A stretch of 8,738 bases of DNA. It comes from DASROJ01 sp035646975. Its GTDB lineage: Bacteria; Acidobacteriota; Polarisedimenticolia; JACPZX01; DASXTC01. The position numbers and the translations under genes are program-made. Position 1 is the stretch's first letter; every line of letters begins with the position of its first letter. Positions 1-6,622 of this stretch are shown here, in pieces. A model generated the notes under the pieces. That model saw nothing but the letters and a program-made list of their open reading frames with translations. It was not told the origin of the DNA and did not search any database. The stretch covers positions 1 through 8,738 of the forward strand of contig DASROJ010000344.1 of NCBI GenBank assembly GCA_035646975.1, read 5' to 3'.

Positions 1-1357
1 CCGTGAAACCGCACGGCAGCGACAGCCCGGGAATGCCGGCCAGGTTGGCGGTCACCGTGTAGATGTCGGACAGGTACATCGACAGCGGGTCGTCGAGCTT
101 GTCGCCGAACCGGAAGGCGGCCGACGGAGTGGTGGGACCGACCAGGATGTCCACCTTGCGGAAGGCTTCATCGAAGTCCCGTCGGATCAGCGTGCGGACC
201 TTCATCGCCTTGAGGTAGTAGGCATCGTAGTACCCGGCGGACAGGGCGTAGGTGCCGAGCATGATGCGTCGTTTGACTTCGTCTCCGAACCCGGCGTCGC
301 GTGTTCTCTCGTACATGTCGCGCAAGGTCGTCGCCTCGGCATCCCTCAGCCCGTAGCGGACCCCGTCGAATCTCGCGAGGTTCGAGGAGGCCTCCGCGGT
401 GGCCACGATGTAGTACACGGCGATCGCATAATCCGTGGTGGGCAGGCTGACGTCGATGATCTCGGCGCCTCGAGCCTGCAGGGCCTCGTGACATCGTTTC
501 ACCGCCTGCCTGACGTCGGCATCGAGGCCGTCGCCGGAGAACTCCCGCGGCACTCCCACCCGGAGCCCCTTGATCGACGCGCCGCCGCCCTCGGCCACCG
601 CGACGTAATCGGCCACCGGCTCGATCGAGCAGGTCATGTCGCGCGGGTCGGCCCCCGCCATAGCCTGAAGCGCGATCGCCGCGTCCTTGACGGTGCGGGT
701 GAACGGGCCGGCCTGATCCAGCGAAGAGGCGAAGGCCACCAGGCCGTACCTCGAGATACGGCCATACGTAGGCTTGAGCCCGACGGTCGACGTGAAGGCG
801 GCGGGCTGCCGGATCGACCCTCCCGTGTCGGTGCCGATAGCCAGGGGCGTCTCGAAGGCGGCCACCGCCGCGGCCGACCCGCCGCTCGAGCCTCCCGGAA
901 CGCGCTGAAGATCCCACGGGTTCTTCGTCTGTTTGAAGGCGGAATGCTCGGTGGAAGAGCCCATCGCGAACTCATCCATGTTGGTCTTGCCGATGACCAC
1001 CGCCCCGGCCGCGCGAAGCCTCTCCACACAGGTCGCATCGAAGGGAGGCACGAAACTCTCGAGGATCCGGGAGCCGCAGGTGGCCGGCACACCGCGCACG
1101 CACAGGACATCCTTGATGGCCACGGGCACGCCGCCAAGCGGGCCGGTGGGCTCGCCGAGGGCCCGCCTGCGGTCCAGATCGGAGGCCTGTTGTTCGGCGG
1201 AGGCAGCGGTGACGGCATGGAAGGCATCGATCCGTGGATCGACGCTGCGGATCCGCTCGAGATGCGCGCGTGTGATCTCTGTGGCGGAGACTTCGCCGCG
1301 CGCGAACAGGTCGCGCAACGTGGCGGCGTCGCTCCGAACCAGGTCGTTGCCGGTCAA
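1..1357 (-). CDS. gatA: Glu/Asp-tRNA amidotransferase subunit A (3' end beyond window)
   Basis: GatA is the amidase subunit of GatCAB. It hydrolyses glutamine and passes the ammonia to GatB, which converts misacylated Glu-tRNA(Gln) or Asp-tRNA(Asn) to the amide form in the cytoplasm. Reading the reverse strand gives 452 uninterrupted codons of amidase-signature protein. The Ser-cisSer-Lys triad is visible: K82 in VAIKDV, S157 in PGGSSGGS, and S181 in GTDTGGSIRQP. The spacings of 75 and 24 match the known family triad (K79, S154, S178 in the Staphylococcus protein). Other hallmarks are GKTNMDEFAMGSSTE and GLKPTYGRISRYGL. The start chosen is TTG at 1357-1355, which overlaps the gatC stop as TTGA. 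GGTGAT (1366-1361), complementary to the 16S tail, lies just upstream, and no ATG is in frame nearby. The family is usually about 485 residues, so roughly 30 C-terminal residues are outside the window. It is translationally coupled to gatC. The identity is secure; only the exact start is open. Confidence 0.97.
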   Translation of the reverse strand, partial: MTGNDLVRSDAATLRDLFARGEVSATEITRAHLERIRSVDPRIDAFHAVTAASAEQQASDLDRRRALGEPTGPLGGVPVAIKDVLCVRGVPATCGSRILESFVPPFDATCVERLRAAGAVVIGKTNMDEFAMGSSTEHSAFKQTKNPWDLQRVPGGSSGGSAAAVAAFETPLAIGTDTGGSIRQPAAFTSTVGLKPTYGRISRYGLVAFASSLDQAGPFTRTVKDAAIALQAMAGADPRDMTCSIEPVADYVAVAEGGGASIKGLRVGVPREFSGDGLDADVRQAVKRCHEALQARGAEIIDVSLPTTDYAIAVYYIVATAEASSNLARFDGVRYGLRDAEATTLRDMYERTRDAGFGDEVKRRIMLGTYALSAGYYDAYYLKAMKVRTLIRRDFDEAFRKVDILVGPTTPSAAFRFGDKLDDPLSMYLSDIYTVTANLAGIPGLSLPCGFT

Positions 1358-1644
1358 CCAATCACCCGGGGAACCTTGAAGTGCCCGCGTCCGCTCTCGG
1401 GGGCGTTGGCCAGCGCCTCTTCGGGTGAAAGCGTCGGGCCCGGGCGATCCTCGCGCATCGGGGGCACCAGGCCGATGGCTCCGCCCGTGGCCGGCTCGAC
1501 CCCCTCGGTCTTGAGCTCGTTCAACTTGTCGATGTAGGCAAGAATCTGATCGAGCTGCCCCCGGAGGCGATCCAGCTCGGCGTCGCTGAACCGAAGGTGG
1601 GCCAGATGGGCGACACGGCTGACTTCTTCGAGGGTGATCTTCAT
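1354..1644 (-). CDS. gatC: Glu/Asp-tRNA amidotransferase subunit C
   Basis: This is a complete 96-residue GatC, the small subunit that wraps around the GatA-GatB interface and stabilises the amidotransferase. The protein opens MKITLEEVSRVAHLAHLRFSD, and the family signature is clear: VAHLAHLRFSDAEL (residues 11-24), the helix DQILAYIDKLNEL (32-44), then VEPATG and the PMREDRP loop (62-68) that runs along GatA. Its length is typical. The ATG at 1644 gives the canonical N-terminus, and GGAG lies 11 bases upstream. It is the first gene of the gatCA transcription unit, driven by the promoter at 1677-1705. Its last four bases overlap the gatA TTG start, as expected for coupled translation of subunits needed in equal amounts. 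Confidence 0.97.
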   Translation of the reverse strand: MKITLEEVSRVAHLAHLRFSDAELDRLRGQLDQILAYIDKLNELKTEGVEPATGGAIGLVPPMREDRPGPTLSPEEALANAPESGRGHFKVPRVIG

Positions 1645-1676
1645 GCGGCGAAGCGCTCCGGTGGCGAGGCGAGCCC

Positions 1677-1705
1677 ATACTAATCCACCCGTTGACCCCT
1701 TTCAA
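1677..1705 (-). promoter_or_regulatory. Sigma70-type promoter for gatCA
   Basis: On the reverse strand, TTGAAA (1705-1700) and TAGTAT (1682-1677) are separated by exactly 17 bases. Each hexamer matches the consensus at 5 of 6 and 4 of 6 positions. The predicted start near 1670 leaves a 5' leader of about 26 bases carrying the GGAG of gatC. A perfect inverted repeat, GTTGA-N6-TCAAC (1691-1706), covers the -35 element and could be an operator or chance. Confidence 0.7.
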
Positions 1706-1750
1706 CGGACCACGCGCCGGTCCGCGGGACGATTCTTCGGCCGGGTCTCG

Positions 1751-1779
1751 TTGACAGGACGAACCGTCAACTCTAGAGT
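1751..1779 (+). promoter_or_regulatory. Sigma70-type promoter for the secreted protein at 1787
   Basis: A consensus TTGACA (1751-1756) and TAGAGT (1774-1779) are separated by 17 bases. Transcription should start about 7 bases beyond the -10 element, near 1786, directly at the ATG at 1787. No convincing Shine-Dalgarno sequence precedes that ATG, so a leaderless mRNA is likely. An inverted repeat, TTGAC-N10-GTCAA (1751-1770), overlaps the -35 element and could bind a dimeric regulator. Confidence 0.7.
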
Positions 1780-1786
1780 TCGATCC

Positions 1787-2722
1787 ATGTTCGGGAGTCG
1801 TGTGCCGCGCCGTGGACTTCGGCTGATGCTGGTCGTGGCCTCGACGGCCGGGTTGCTGCAGTCCGGATCCGCTGCACAAGCGCCCGCGCGGGCCCTCGTC
1901 ACGGTCAGGACGCTGGTCATCGACGGCATGGGGACGCGCACGGTGGACACCGACACGGCCCGCGTGCCGTTCGGCAGCAAGGGAGTCCTGATCAAGCGCG
2001 TCCCTTACGCCGGCCCGCCGCTGTCGTTCCGGCTCTCGGTGCTGGCGGGGGCTCCGCAGGAAACCGGCATTCCAATCACCGTGTCCGCGGATGTCTGGAG
2101 TGGGGACACATCGACGCTGCCGCGCCCCGAGGAGATCTCCCATCGGGAGGAAGCGACGGTCATCGCGGCCGAAACATCCTATTTGTTCGAAATTGACCAC
2201 GACACGAAAACCGACAGGCGTATCGTCCTGAGCCTGTCCGCCCGCCCCATCAACGAAGACGAACTTGTTCCGATCAGGCCCGTGGCCGAAGGCAGTCCGA
2301 TTCAGTTCCTGATGGAAGTCACGCGACAGAGCGGCGGCGAGGCCGAGGCGCCGGACGTGCACCTGCTCAATACAATGGTGGGCCAGGCCGTCACCTACAG
2401 CTCGGGGATCAAGATGCCCGATCCCCGTGGAGGCTCGTCGAAGATCATCGGGCTGACCGTGATCATGACCGCCGAGCAGGTGCAGGGCAGCCTGGTGACC
2501 GTCAAGGTGGAGCTGTCGGGATTCGAGTTCGTCGACGCTCTGCACTCGAAGATCGAACCGATCAGCCACACGGAGGTTCAGACGGTCACCGCGGGCGAGC
2601 GGTTCGAGACCCGGGTGACGGTGCCCGCCCCCGACCCGGCCGCCGATGCGGCCCACGCCGCGCCCGATCCGGGTGTGCGACCCGTGACCTACACGGTCGG
2701 TGTGACACCGATGCTGGGATAG
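1787..2722 (+). CDS. Secreted two-domain beta-rich protein, function unknown
   Basis: I do not recognise this 311-residue protein. It has a clear Sec-type signal peptide: basic residues (RVPRRGLR), a hydrophobic core (LMLVVASTAGLL), and probable cleavage after a small-residue region near residue 30 (GSAAQA). The mature part looks beta-rich, with two halves that resemble each other. ISHREEATVIAAE (117-129) and ISHTEVQTVTAGE (259-271) share I-S-H-x-E-x-x-T-V-x-A-x-E with identical spacing, and each follows a V-rich strand region ending in SG. An Ala/Pro/Asp linker (about 280-295) precedes a final strand, RPVTYTVGVTPML. The start at 1787 is preferred to an upstream in-frame ATG at 1634. The later start supplies the signal peptide and sits at the predicted transcription start, whereas the earlier one lies inside gatC. 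The strands following GLTV and LVTVKVELSG vaguely recall secretin-type repeats, but that is weak. The protein is likely periplasmic or surface exposed. Confidence 0.85.
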   Translation: MFGSRVPRRGLRLMLVVASTAGLLQSGSAAQAPARALVTVRTLVIDGMGTRTVDTDTARVPFGSKGVLIKRVPYAGPPLSFRLSVLAGAPQETGIPITVSADVWSGDTSTLPRPEEISHREEATVIAAETSYLFEIDHDTKTDRRIVLSLSARPINEDELVPIRPVAEGSPIQFLMEVTRQSGGEAEAPDVHLLNTMVGQAVTYSSGIKMPDPRGGSSKIIGLTVIMTAEQVQGSLVTVKVELSGFEFVDALHSKIEPISHTEVQTVTAGERFETRVTVPAPDPAADAAHAAPDPGVRPVTYTVGVTPMLG

Positions 2723-2726
2723 CAGA

Positions 2727-2758
2727 CCGGCGGTCCGGGTCACGAGCCGGGCCGCCGG
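2727..2758 (+). terminator. Strong GC hairpin just after the secreted-protein gene
   Basis: CCGGCGGTCCGG (2727-2738) pairs with CCGGGCCGCCGG (2747-2758) over 12 positions, one of them a G-U wobble, around an 8-base loop. It starts 4 bases after the stop codon. No U-tract follows, so it is not a classical intrinsic terminator. It could be a U-less terminator, a 3'-end stabilising stem, or a pause site. Confidence 0.5.
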
Positions 2759-2880
2759 CAAACCGTCGGTCGAGACGGTCATGCCCTTGACACAGGACTT
2801 GCGGTCGGGCCATTTGAAGGCCCGGAAGATCCCGGTAAACAAAACCGCGCAAGGTTGTGTCTATTATGTGTCGTACAGGT

Positions 2881-2916
2881 GGACCGGCGGTATGGGCTCA
2901 GGGGGGCCGCCAGTCC
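2881..2916 (+). other. Stem-loop in intergenic region
   Basis: GGACCGGCGG (2881-2890) pairs with CCGCCAGTCC (2907-2916) with a single C-A mismatch, enclosing a G-rich 16-base loop. It lies upstream of the main predicted receptor promoter. It would therefore be transcribed only from an earlier start, for example one linked to TATTAT at 2862, or it may act as a DNA element. Confidence 0.4.
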
Positions 2917-2920
2917 CAAG

Positions 2921-2946
2921 TGTCATGTGAACGGTGTCATGTGAAC
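2921..2946. repeat. Two direct copies of TGTCATGTGAAC, 14-base period
   Basis: The 12-base unit occurs perfectly at 2921-2932 and 2935-2946, separated by GG. The 14-base period is between one and one and a half helical turns. The pair sits about 75 bases upstream of the receptor promoter's -35 element, a position suited to an activator or repressor site. It could also be a simple tandem duplication. Confidence 0.7.
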
Positions 2947-3020
2947 AAGGAAAGTGCCGCCAGGGGCACTGCTCCGCAACCTCAGGCTCAACTTTCCGAC
3001 ACCCTCCAGGCAACCATTTC

Positions 3021-3049
3021 TTGACAGGGATGGATCCCTGTGGTATCAG
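3021..3049 (+). promoter_or_regulatory. Promoter of the receptor gene with palindromic operator in its spacer
   Basis: TTGACA (3021-3026) is followed after 17 bases by TATCAG (3044-3049), which is preceded by TGG, an extended -10. The spacer holds the palindrome ACAGGGATGGATCCCTGT (3024-3041): two perfect 8-base arms around GG, running from the -35 hexamer to the extended -10 TG. A bound dimer would block RNA polymerase. The predicted start is near 3056. Confidence 0.6.
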
Positions 3050-3092
3050 AATAGGTCCATCCTGATTGGGGGCGAAGCGTCATCGAGTCTAG

Positions 3093-3123
3093 GGATTCCA
3101 AGGATTCCAGGTCTGGCTTGGAA
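3093..3123 (+). repeat. GGATTCCA direct repeat and alternative stem in receptor leader
   Basis: GGATTCCA occurs at 3093-3100 and 3102-3109. TTCCAAG (3096-3102) can pair perfectly with CTTGGAA (3117-3123), and the second copy offers a shorter competing pairing to the same right arm. This arrangement could give two alternative folds in the leader, or it may be coincidental. Confidence 0.35.
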
Positions 3124-3265
3124 ATTGCACATAATCCAATTGGCCATTGAACCGCTGGTCCGGCGAGGTTGGGGATCAGCCCGGTGAGTGAACGGGCGCC
3201 AGGCGGCAATCAGGTCAATGCTCGGCGCGGGGTTTCATCAGACTCCGTGACCGTTGGGCTTCGAC

Positions 3266-3270
3266 GGAGG
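3266..3270 (+). promoter_or_regulatory. Ribosome binding site that fixes the receptor start
   Basis: GGAGG lies 6 bases before the ATG at 3277. This is optimal spacing and sets the receptor start there rather than at an in-frame TTG at 3169, which would add 36 non-signal-like residues. Confidence 0.85.
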
Positions 3271-3276
3271 ACTTTC

Positions 3277-6200
3277 ATGTTCGCAAGACGATACGCAACC
3301 CGGTTCATCGCCCTGCTGCTGGCACAAGGGCTCTGTCTTCCGCTGATATTTGCCCAGGCGACCACCGCGACCGTCAGAGGGCGCGTGGTCGACACGGACG
3401 GCTCCGGCGTGCCCGGCGTCGTGGTCGTGATCAAGAGCAAGGTCCAGCCAAGCGGCAACAAGCAGGTCGTGACGGACATCGAAGGCAACTACCGTATTCC
3501 GCTGCTGCCCCCCGCGGGCGACTACATGATCAAGATCGACTATCCCGGATTTGCCCCGATGGAGGTCGGCCCGCTCGATCTCGACGCCGGCAAGACGACG
3601 GTCGCCGACATCACCCTGCGCACCTCGGCCGAGACCACGGAGACAATCGTCGTTGAATCGAAGGGCAACATCGTCGACACCGAGAGCACGAAGACCACCA
3701 GCTCCTACAGCGCCGAGTTCATCGAAGGCCTGCCGATCATCGGGCACAATTACCAGGACATTCTGACGCTGGCGCCGGGTGTCACCGACACCGACGGCGA
3801 CGGCAACCCGAACGTCCATGGGGCGCGCGACACCGGCCTGCAGTACCGTCTCGATGGGGGCAACATCACCGACCCGGTTTCCGGGACCTTCGGTCAGAAC
3901 CTCAACTCGGAGATCATCGAAGAGCTGGAAGTCATCACCTCGGGCGCATCGGCCGAGTACGGACGCGCCGACGGTGGCTTCGCCAACATCATCACCAAGT
4001 CGGGCGGCAACGACTTCGAAGGAAAGTTCCTGGTCTACTGGCGCGGCAAGTTCCTCAACGGCAACGGCGCTGCCAACAACAACGACACGAACCACTTCCA
4101 GGAGCCGTTCCCCAATTACCACGATTTCCGCCCCACGCTGAATCTCGGCGGCGCGATCGTGAGGGACAAACTCTGGTACTTCACCTCCATCGAGCTGCTG
4201 GACACGGAGCAGCCGGTATTCATCGGCTCCAGCATCCTGCGCACGTCGCGAGGCAACTACTCGTTCGGCAAGGCGACCTGGCAGGTCAACTCCTACAACA
4301 AGCTCGCGCTGCAGGTGGTCAGCGATCCCCGCACGTTCACCGGGTTCAATCTCGGCCTGGGGGTCTCCCCCGATTCCGACTTCAAGTTCTCGCAGGGAGG
4401 GATTACCCCGCAGATCAAGTGGACCTCGACGATCTCGCCGCAGCTGCTGCTCGAGTCCAATATCACCCGGTTCGACTCGGGTATCGCCATCACACCGGTT
4501 TCACGGTTCTTCACCCCCACCGAGGTGACCCGGGTCCTCACCAACAGCAAGACGATCCAGGCAGAGTATCCGTGCGACGTCATCAACTGCGACTCGGCCA
4601 AGGGCGAAAAGAGAACCTACGTCATCGACCTGATCACGGGCGCCACGACCGGCCCCTACTTCTTCAAGAACGGTGACTCGCGCACCAGGAATTCCATCAA
4701 GACCGATCTCTCGTACAACATCGAAGATGCCTGGGGCCAGCACAACATCAAGTCCGGGATCGAGTTCGCCGATGAGGGATTCGGCGACGACCCCATCACC
4801 AACCCTGTTCTGTTCGACTTCACCGAGCCGTTCAGATCCCAGGTGAGCGGCGGTGGCGGCACGGTGAGCCCCGACGCGATAAAGGGTGTCCAGCTGCTTC
4901 GCACGGCCAGCGACCTGACGCTGCATCAGACGGCAACCAGCTTCAACAGCGCCGCCTACATCCAGGACGCCTGGAAGCCGCGCCCGAACCTCACGATCAA
5001 CGTCGGGATTCGAATCGATCGTGAAGACATCGACACCTCCGGCTTCGGCTTTTTCGACCCCAGGGTCGAGCGGCGCAAGGCGATCAATTTCTGGCGAGCC
5101 ATCTGCCAGGAAGGTATCCGCCAGGAACAGTTCCGGCCCGGGACAATCGCGACGACCTCCAACTGCATCACCATCAACGAGCCGAACTCGACCTACGATG
5201 GAAATCCACCGACCGGCATCGGATTCGACGCCAATGCGCATACCGGTCTGTACAGCTACGATGACCAGAACAACGACGGGATCAACGACGTCGACCCGAA
5301 AGTCGCATCGCTGGACCTCAATCACGACGGGTTGATCGATCAGCAGGGGATAGAAGGTGCCGCGCAGTACCGCAATTTCACGAACTACCTCGGCAGAGAA
5401 TCGAGCAACTTCGAAATCGTGAACAACAACCTGTCGCCCCGTCTGAGCGTCTCGTGGGATCCCTGGGCCGATGGCAAGACCAAGGTGTTCGGCAACTGGA
5501 GCCGATACTACGACCGGCTGTTCCTCGGGACCATCAGCGGCGAAATCGGCCCCGACACGATCAACTACGCTTTCAGCCCGGACAACAACACGCACATCAT
5601 CGCGCCCAGACCGAACCCTGCGATCTCCGCCACGGCCTCCACGGTTTCCGTCACGCAGATCGACCGCAACCTGGGCACGCCCTACACCGACGAGCTGACT
5701 ATCGGTTTCGAGCGCGAGCTGGCGCCCGAATGGTCCGCCGGCATCACCTACATCCGGCGCAAGGGCTACAACCTGATTCAGGACACCGACTACAACCACA
5801 TCACGTGCGAGCAGTACGGCCAGTTCTTCCACATCAGCCCGCAGGTCATCTGCGGCGATGCCGGCAACCTCGAGACCGATCGGTTCGGCGGCTTTGGCGT
5901 CAACCCGGCGCTCAGTGGTGTCGAAGGGGGCAATTTCGCCTTTGACCGCGGATTCAGCAAACCCAACGGCGCGCCCGACCTCTACACGGTCAACAACGGC
6001 TTCAACCAGATCCTCAGGATTGGCAATTTCAACAGCAGCGACTACGAGGCGTACGAGCTCAAGATTCTGAAGCGTCTGCACCGCAACTGGCAGATGCAGG
6101 CCAGCTACAGCTGGTCCAAGGCGTTCGGGCAGGCCGAAGCCTACAATTCGGGCCTGGGCAACGACCCCCAGACCGTGGATGACGAGGCCGGCTACCTGAG

Positions 6201-6603
6201 CTTCGACCAGCGCCACATCGTGAAATTCCAGGCCGTGACGAAGCTGCCGAAGCAGGTCACCCTCGGCACTTCGGTTCAGTGGGCGTCGGGCGTGCCGTTC
6301 TCCGTCATTCGGACGGTCATCGACCAGGACAGCACCGGCAACACGATTCCCCGCCAGTTCTTCCCCACGAGCCAGCGCAACGATCAGCGAAACAGCGGCT
6401 TCTGGCAGATCGATGGTCGACTCGAGAAGAATTTCGTCATCGGCAAGGTGCAGGCCTCGGCCTTCATCTCTGTCGAGAACCTGCTGAATCGGGACTACCT
6501 CACGATCACCAGCTACAACACCGCGGCCTTCAACGGCATCGGCCTGACCAACACGCGCGACATCGGCCGGAGATTCGAGATCGGGACGATCTTCAGTTTC
6601 TAG
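3277..6603 (+). CDS. Oar-like TonB-dependent receptor with carboxypeptidase-regulatory-like domain
   Basis: This is a 1108-residue outer-membrane protein. In order it has a signal peptide (residues 1-26, basic RRYATR, hydrophobic LLL core, IFA before Q27); a carboxypeptidase-regulatory-like beta-sandwich (about 32-115, TVRGRVVDTDGSGVPGV then DIEGNYRIPLLPPAGDY); a TonB-box-like ETIVVES (122-128); a plug domain (about 130-247, with LPIIGHNYQDIL, YRLDGGNITDP, AEYGRADGGFANIITKSGG); and a long beta-barrel ending in the aromatic terminus RRFEIGTIFSF, as expected for BAM-assembled proteins. Such receptors take up or export large substrates using TonB-ExbBD energy; no substrate can be read here. Oddities are an acidic DTDGDGN loop (171-177), two DxNxDGxxD loops (663-671, 680-688), and cysteine pairs C433/C438, C610/C630 and C844/C859, probably in surface loops. 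The barrel portion, about 860 residues, is longer than in classical siderophore receptors. An operator-like promoter precedes the gene and an intrinsic terminator follows it. The fold assignment is firm; the transport role is inferred. Confidence 0.93.
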   Translation: MFARRYATRFIALLLAQGLCLPLIFAQATTATVRGRVVDTDGSGVPGVVVVIKSKVQPSGNKQVVTDIEGNYRIPLLPPAGDYMIKIDYPGFAPMEVGPLDLDAGKTTVADITLRTSAETTETIVVESKGNIVDTESTKTTSSYSAEFIEGLPIIGHNYQDILTLAPGVTDTDGDGNPNVHGARDTGLQYRLDGGNITDPVSGTFGQNLNSEIIEELEVITSGASAEYGRADGGFANIITKSGGNDFEGKFLVYWRGKFLNGNGAANNNDTNHFQEPFPNYHDFRPTLNLGGAIVRDKLWYFTSIELLDTEQPVFIGSSILRTSRGNYSFGKATWQVNSYNKLALQVVSDPRTFTGFNLGLGVSPDSDFKFSQGGITPQIKWTSTISPQLLLESNITRFDSGIAITPVSRFFTPTEVTRVLTNSKTIQAEYPCDVINCDSAKGEKRTYVIDLITGATTGPYFFKNGDSRTRNSIKTDLSYNIEDAWGQHNIKSGIEFADEGFGDDPITNPVLFDFTEPFRSQVSGGGGTVSPDAIKGVQLLRTASDLTLHQTATSFNSAAYIQDAWKPRPNLTINVGIRIDREDIDTSGFGFFDPRVERRKAINFWRAICQEGIRQEQFRPGTIATTSNCITINEPNSTYDGNPPTGIGFDANAHTGLYSYDDQNNDGINDVDPKVASLDLNHDGLIDQQGIEGAAQYRNFTNYLGRESSNFEIVNNNLSPRLSVSWDPWADGKTKVFGNWSRYYDRLFLGTISGEIGPDTINYAFSPDNNTHIIAPRPNPAISATASTVSVTQIDRNLGTPYTDELTIGFERELAPEWSAGITYIRRKGYNLIQDTDYNHITCEQYGQFFHISPQVICGDAGNLETDRFGGFGVNPALSGVEGGNFAFDRGFSKPNGAPDLYTVNNGFNQILRIGNFNSSDYEAYELKILKRLHRNWQMQASYSWSKAFGQAEAYNSGLGNDPQTVDDEAGYLSFDQRHIVKFQAVTKLPKQVTLGTSVQWASGVPFSVIRTVIDQDSTGNTIPRQFFPTSQRNDQRNSGFWQIDGRLEKNFVIGKVQASAFISVENLLNRDYLTITSYNTAAFNGIGLTNTRDIGRRFEIGTIFSF

Positions 6604-6622
6604 CGGTATTCACCAGCAGGTC

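Larger units (their letters stand above)
2723..3276. other. 554-base intergenic region upstream of the receptor gene
   Basis: I see no credible gene on either strand here. In order, it holds the 3' hairpin at 2727-2758; a TTGACA at 2787 without a good partner; a TATTAT at 2862-2867 without a good -35 element; a hairpin at 2881-2916 (10-base stem, one mismatch); the 12-base direct repeat at 2921-2946; a small hairpin at 2953-2970 (AGTGCC/GGCACT); the palindrome-bearing promoter at 3021-3049; a GGATTCCA repeat at 3093-3109; and the receptor ribosome binding site. The part after about 3056 is probably a 5' leader of roughly 220 bases. No known riboswitch class could be matched convincingly. Confidence 0.7.

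Noticed and set aside
488..1537. 349-codon plus-strand open frame across gatA and gatC
   Set aside because: It overlaps two securely identified minus-strand genes. Its Arg/Gly/His-rich translation shows no domain.
2586..2852. 88-codon minus-strand open frame over the end of the secreted-protein gene
   Set aside because: It is a shadow of the coding strand plus the GC hairpin, with an Arg-rich composition and no domain.
2787..2867. Possible promoters from TTGACA at 2787 or TATTAT at 2862
   Set aside because: TTGACA lacks a -10 element at 16-18 bases and TATTAT lacks a -35 element. Neither is good enough to call alone.
2941..2985. Resemblance to part of a cobalamin riboswitch (GGAAA...GGCACTGCTCCGCAAC) upstream of a TonB receptor
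   Set aside because: No downstream B12-box sequence and no full multi-stem core could be found, and the stretch lies before the best receptor promoter. A covariance-model scan would settle it.
2954..3187. 77-codon open frame with a GTG start in the intergenic region
   Set aside because: It spans the promoter palindrome, has no ribosome binding site and shows no recognisable protein features.
3169..3276. 36-residue extension of the receptor from a TTG
   Set aside because: It would bury the signal peptide. GGAGG with ideal spacing sits at the ATG at 3277.
4501..6216. 571-codon open frame on the minus strand inside the receptor gene
   Set aside because: It is antisense to a clear receptor. 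Its low-complexity Val/Asp/Ala/Arg-rich protein is typical of GC-rich shadow frames, with no recognisable domain.
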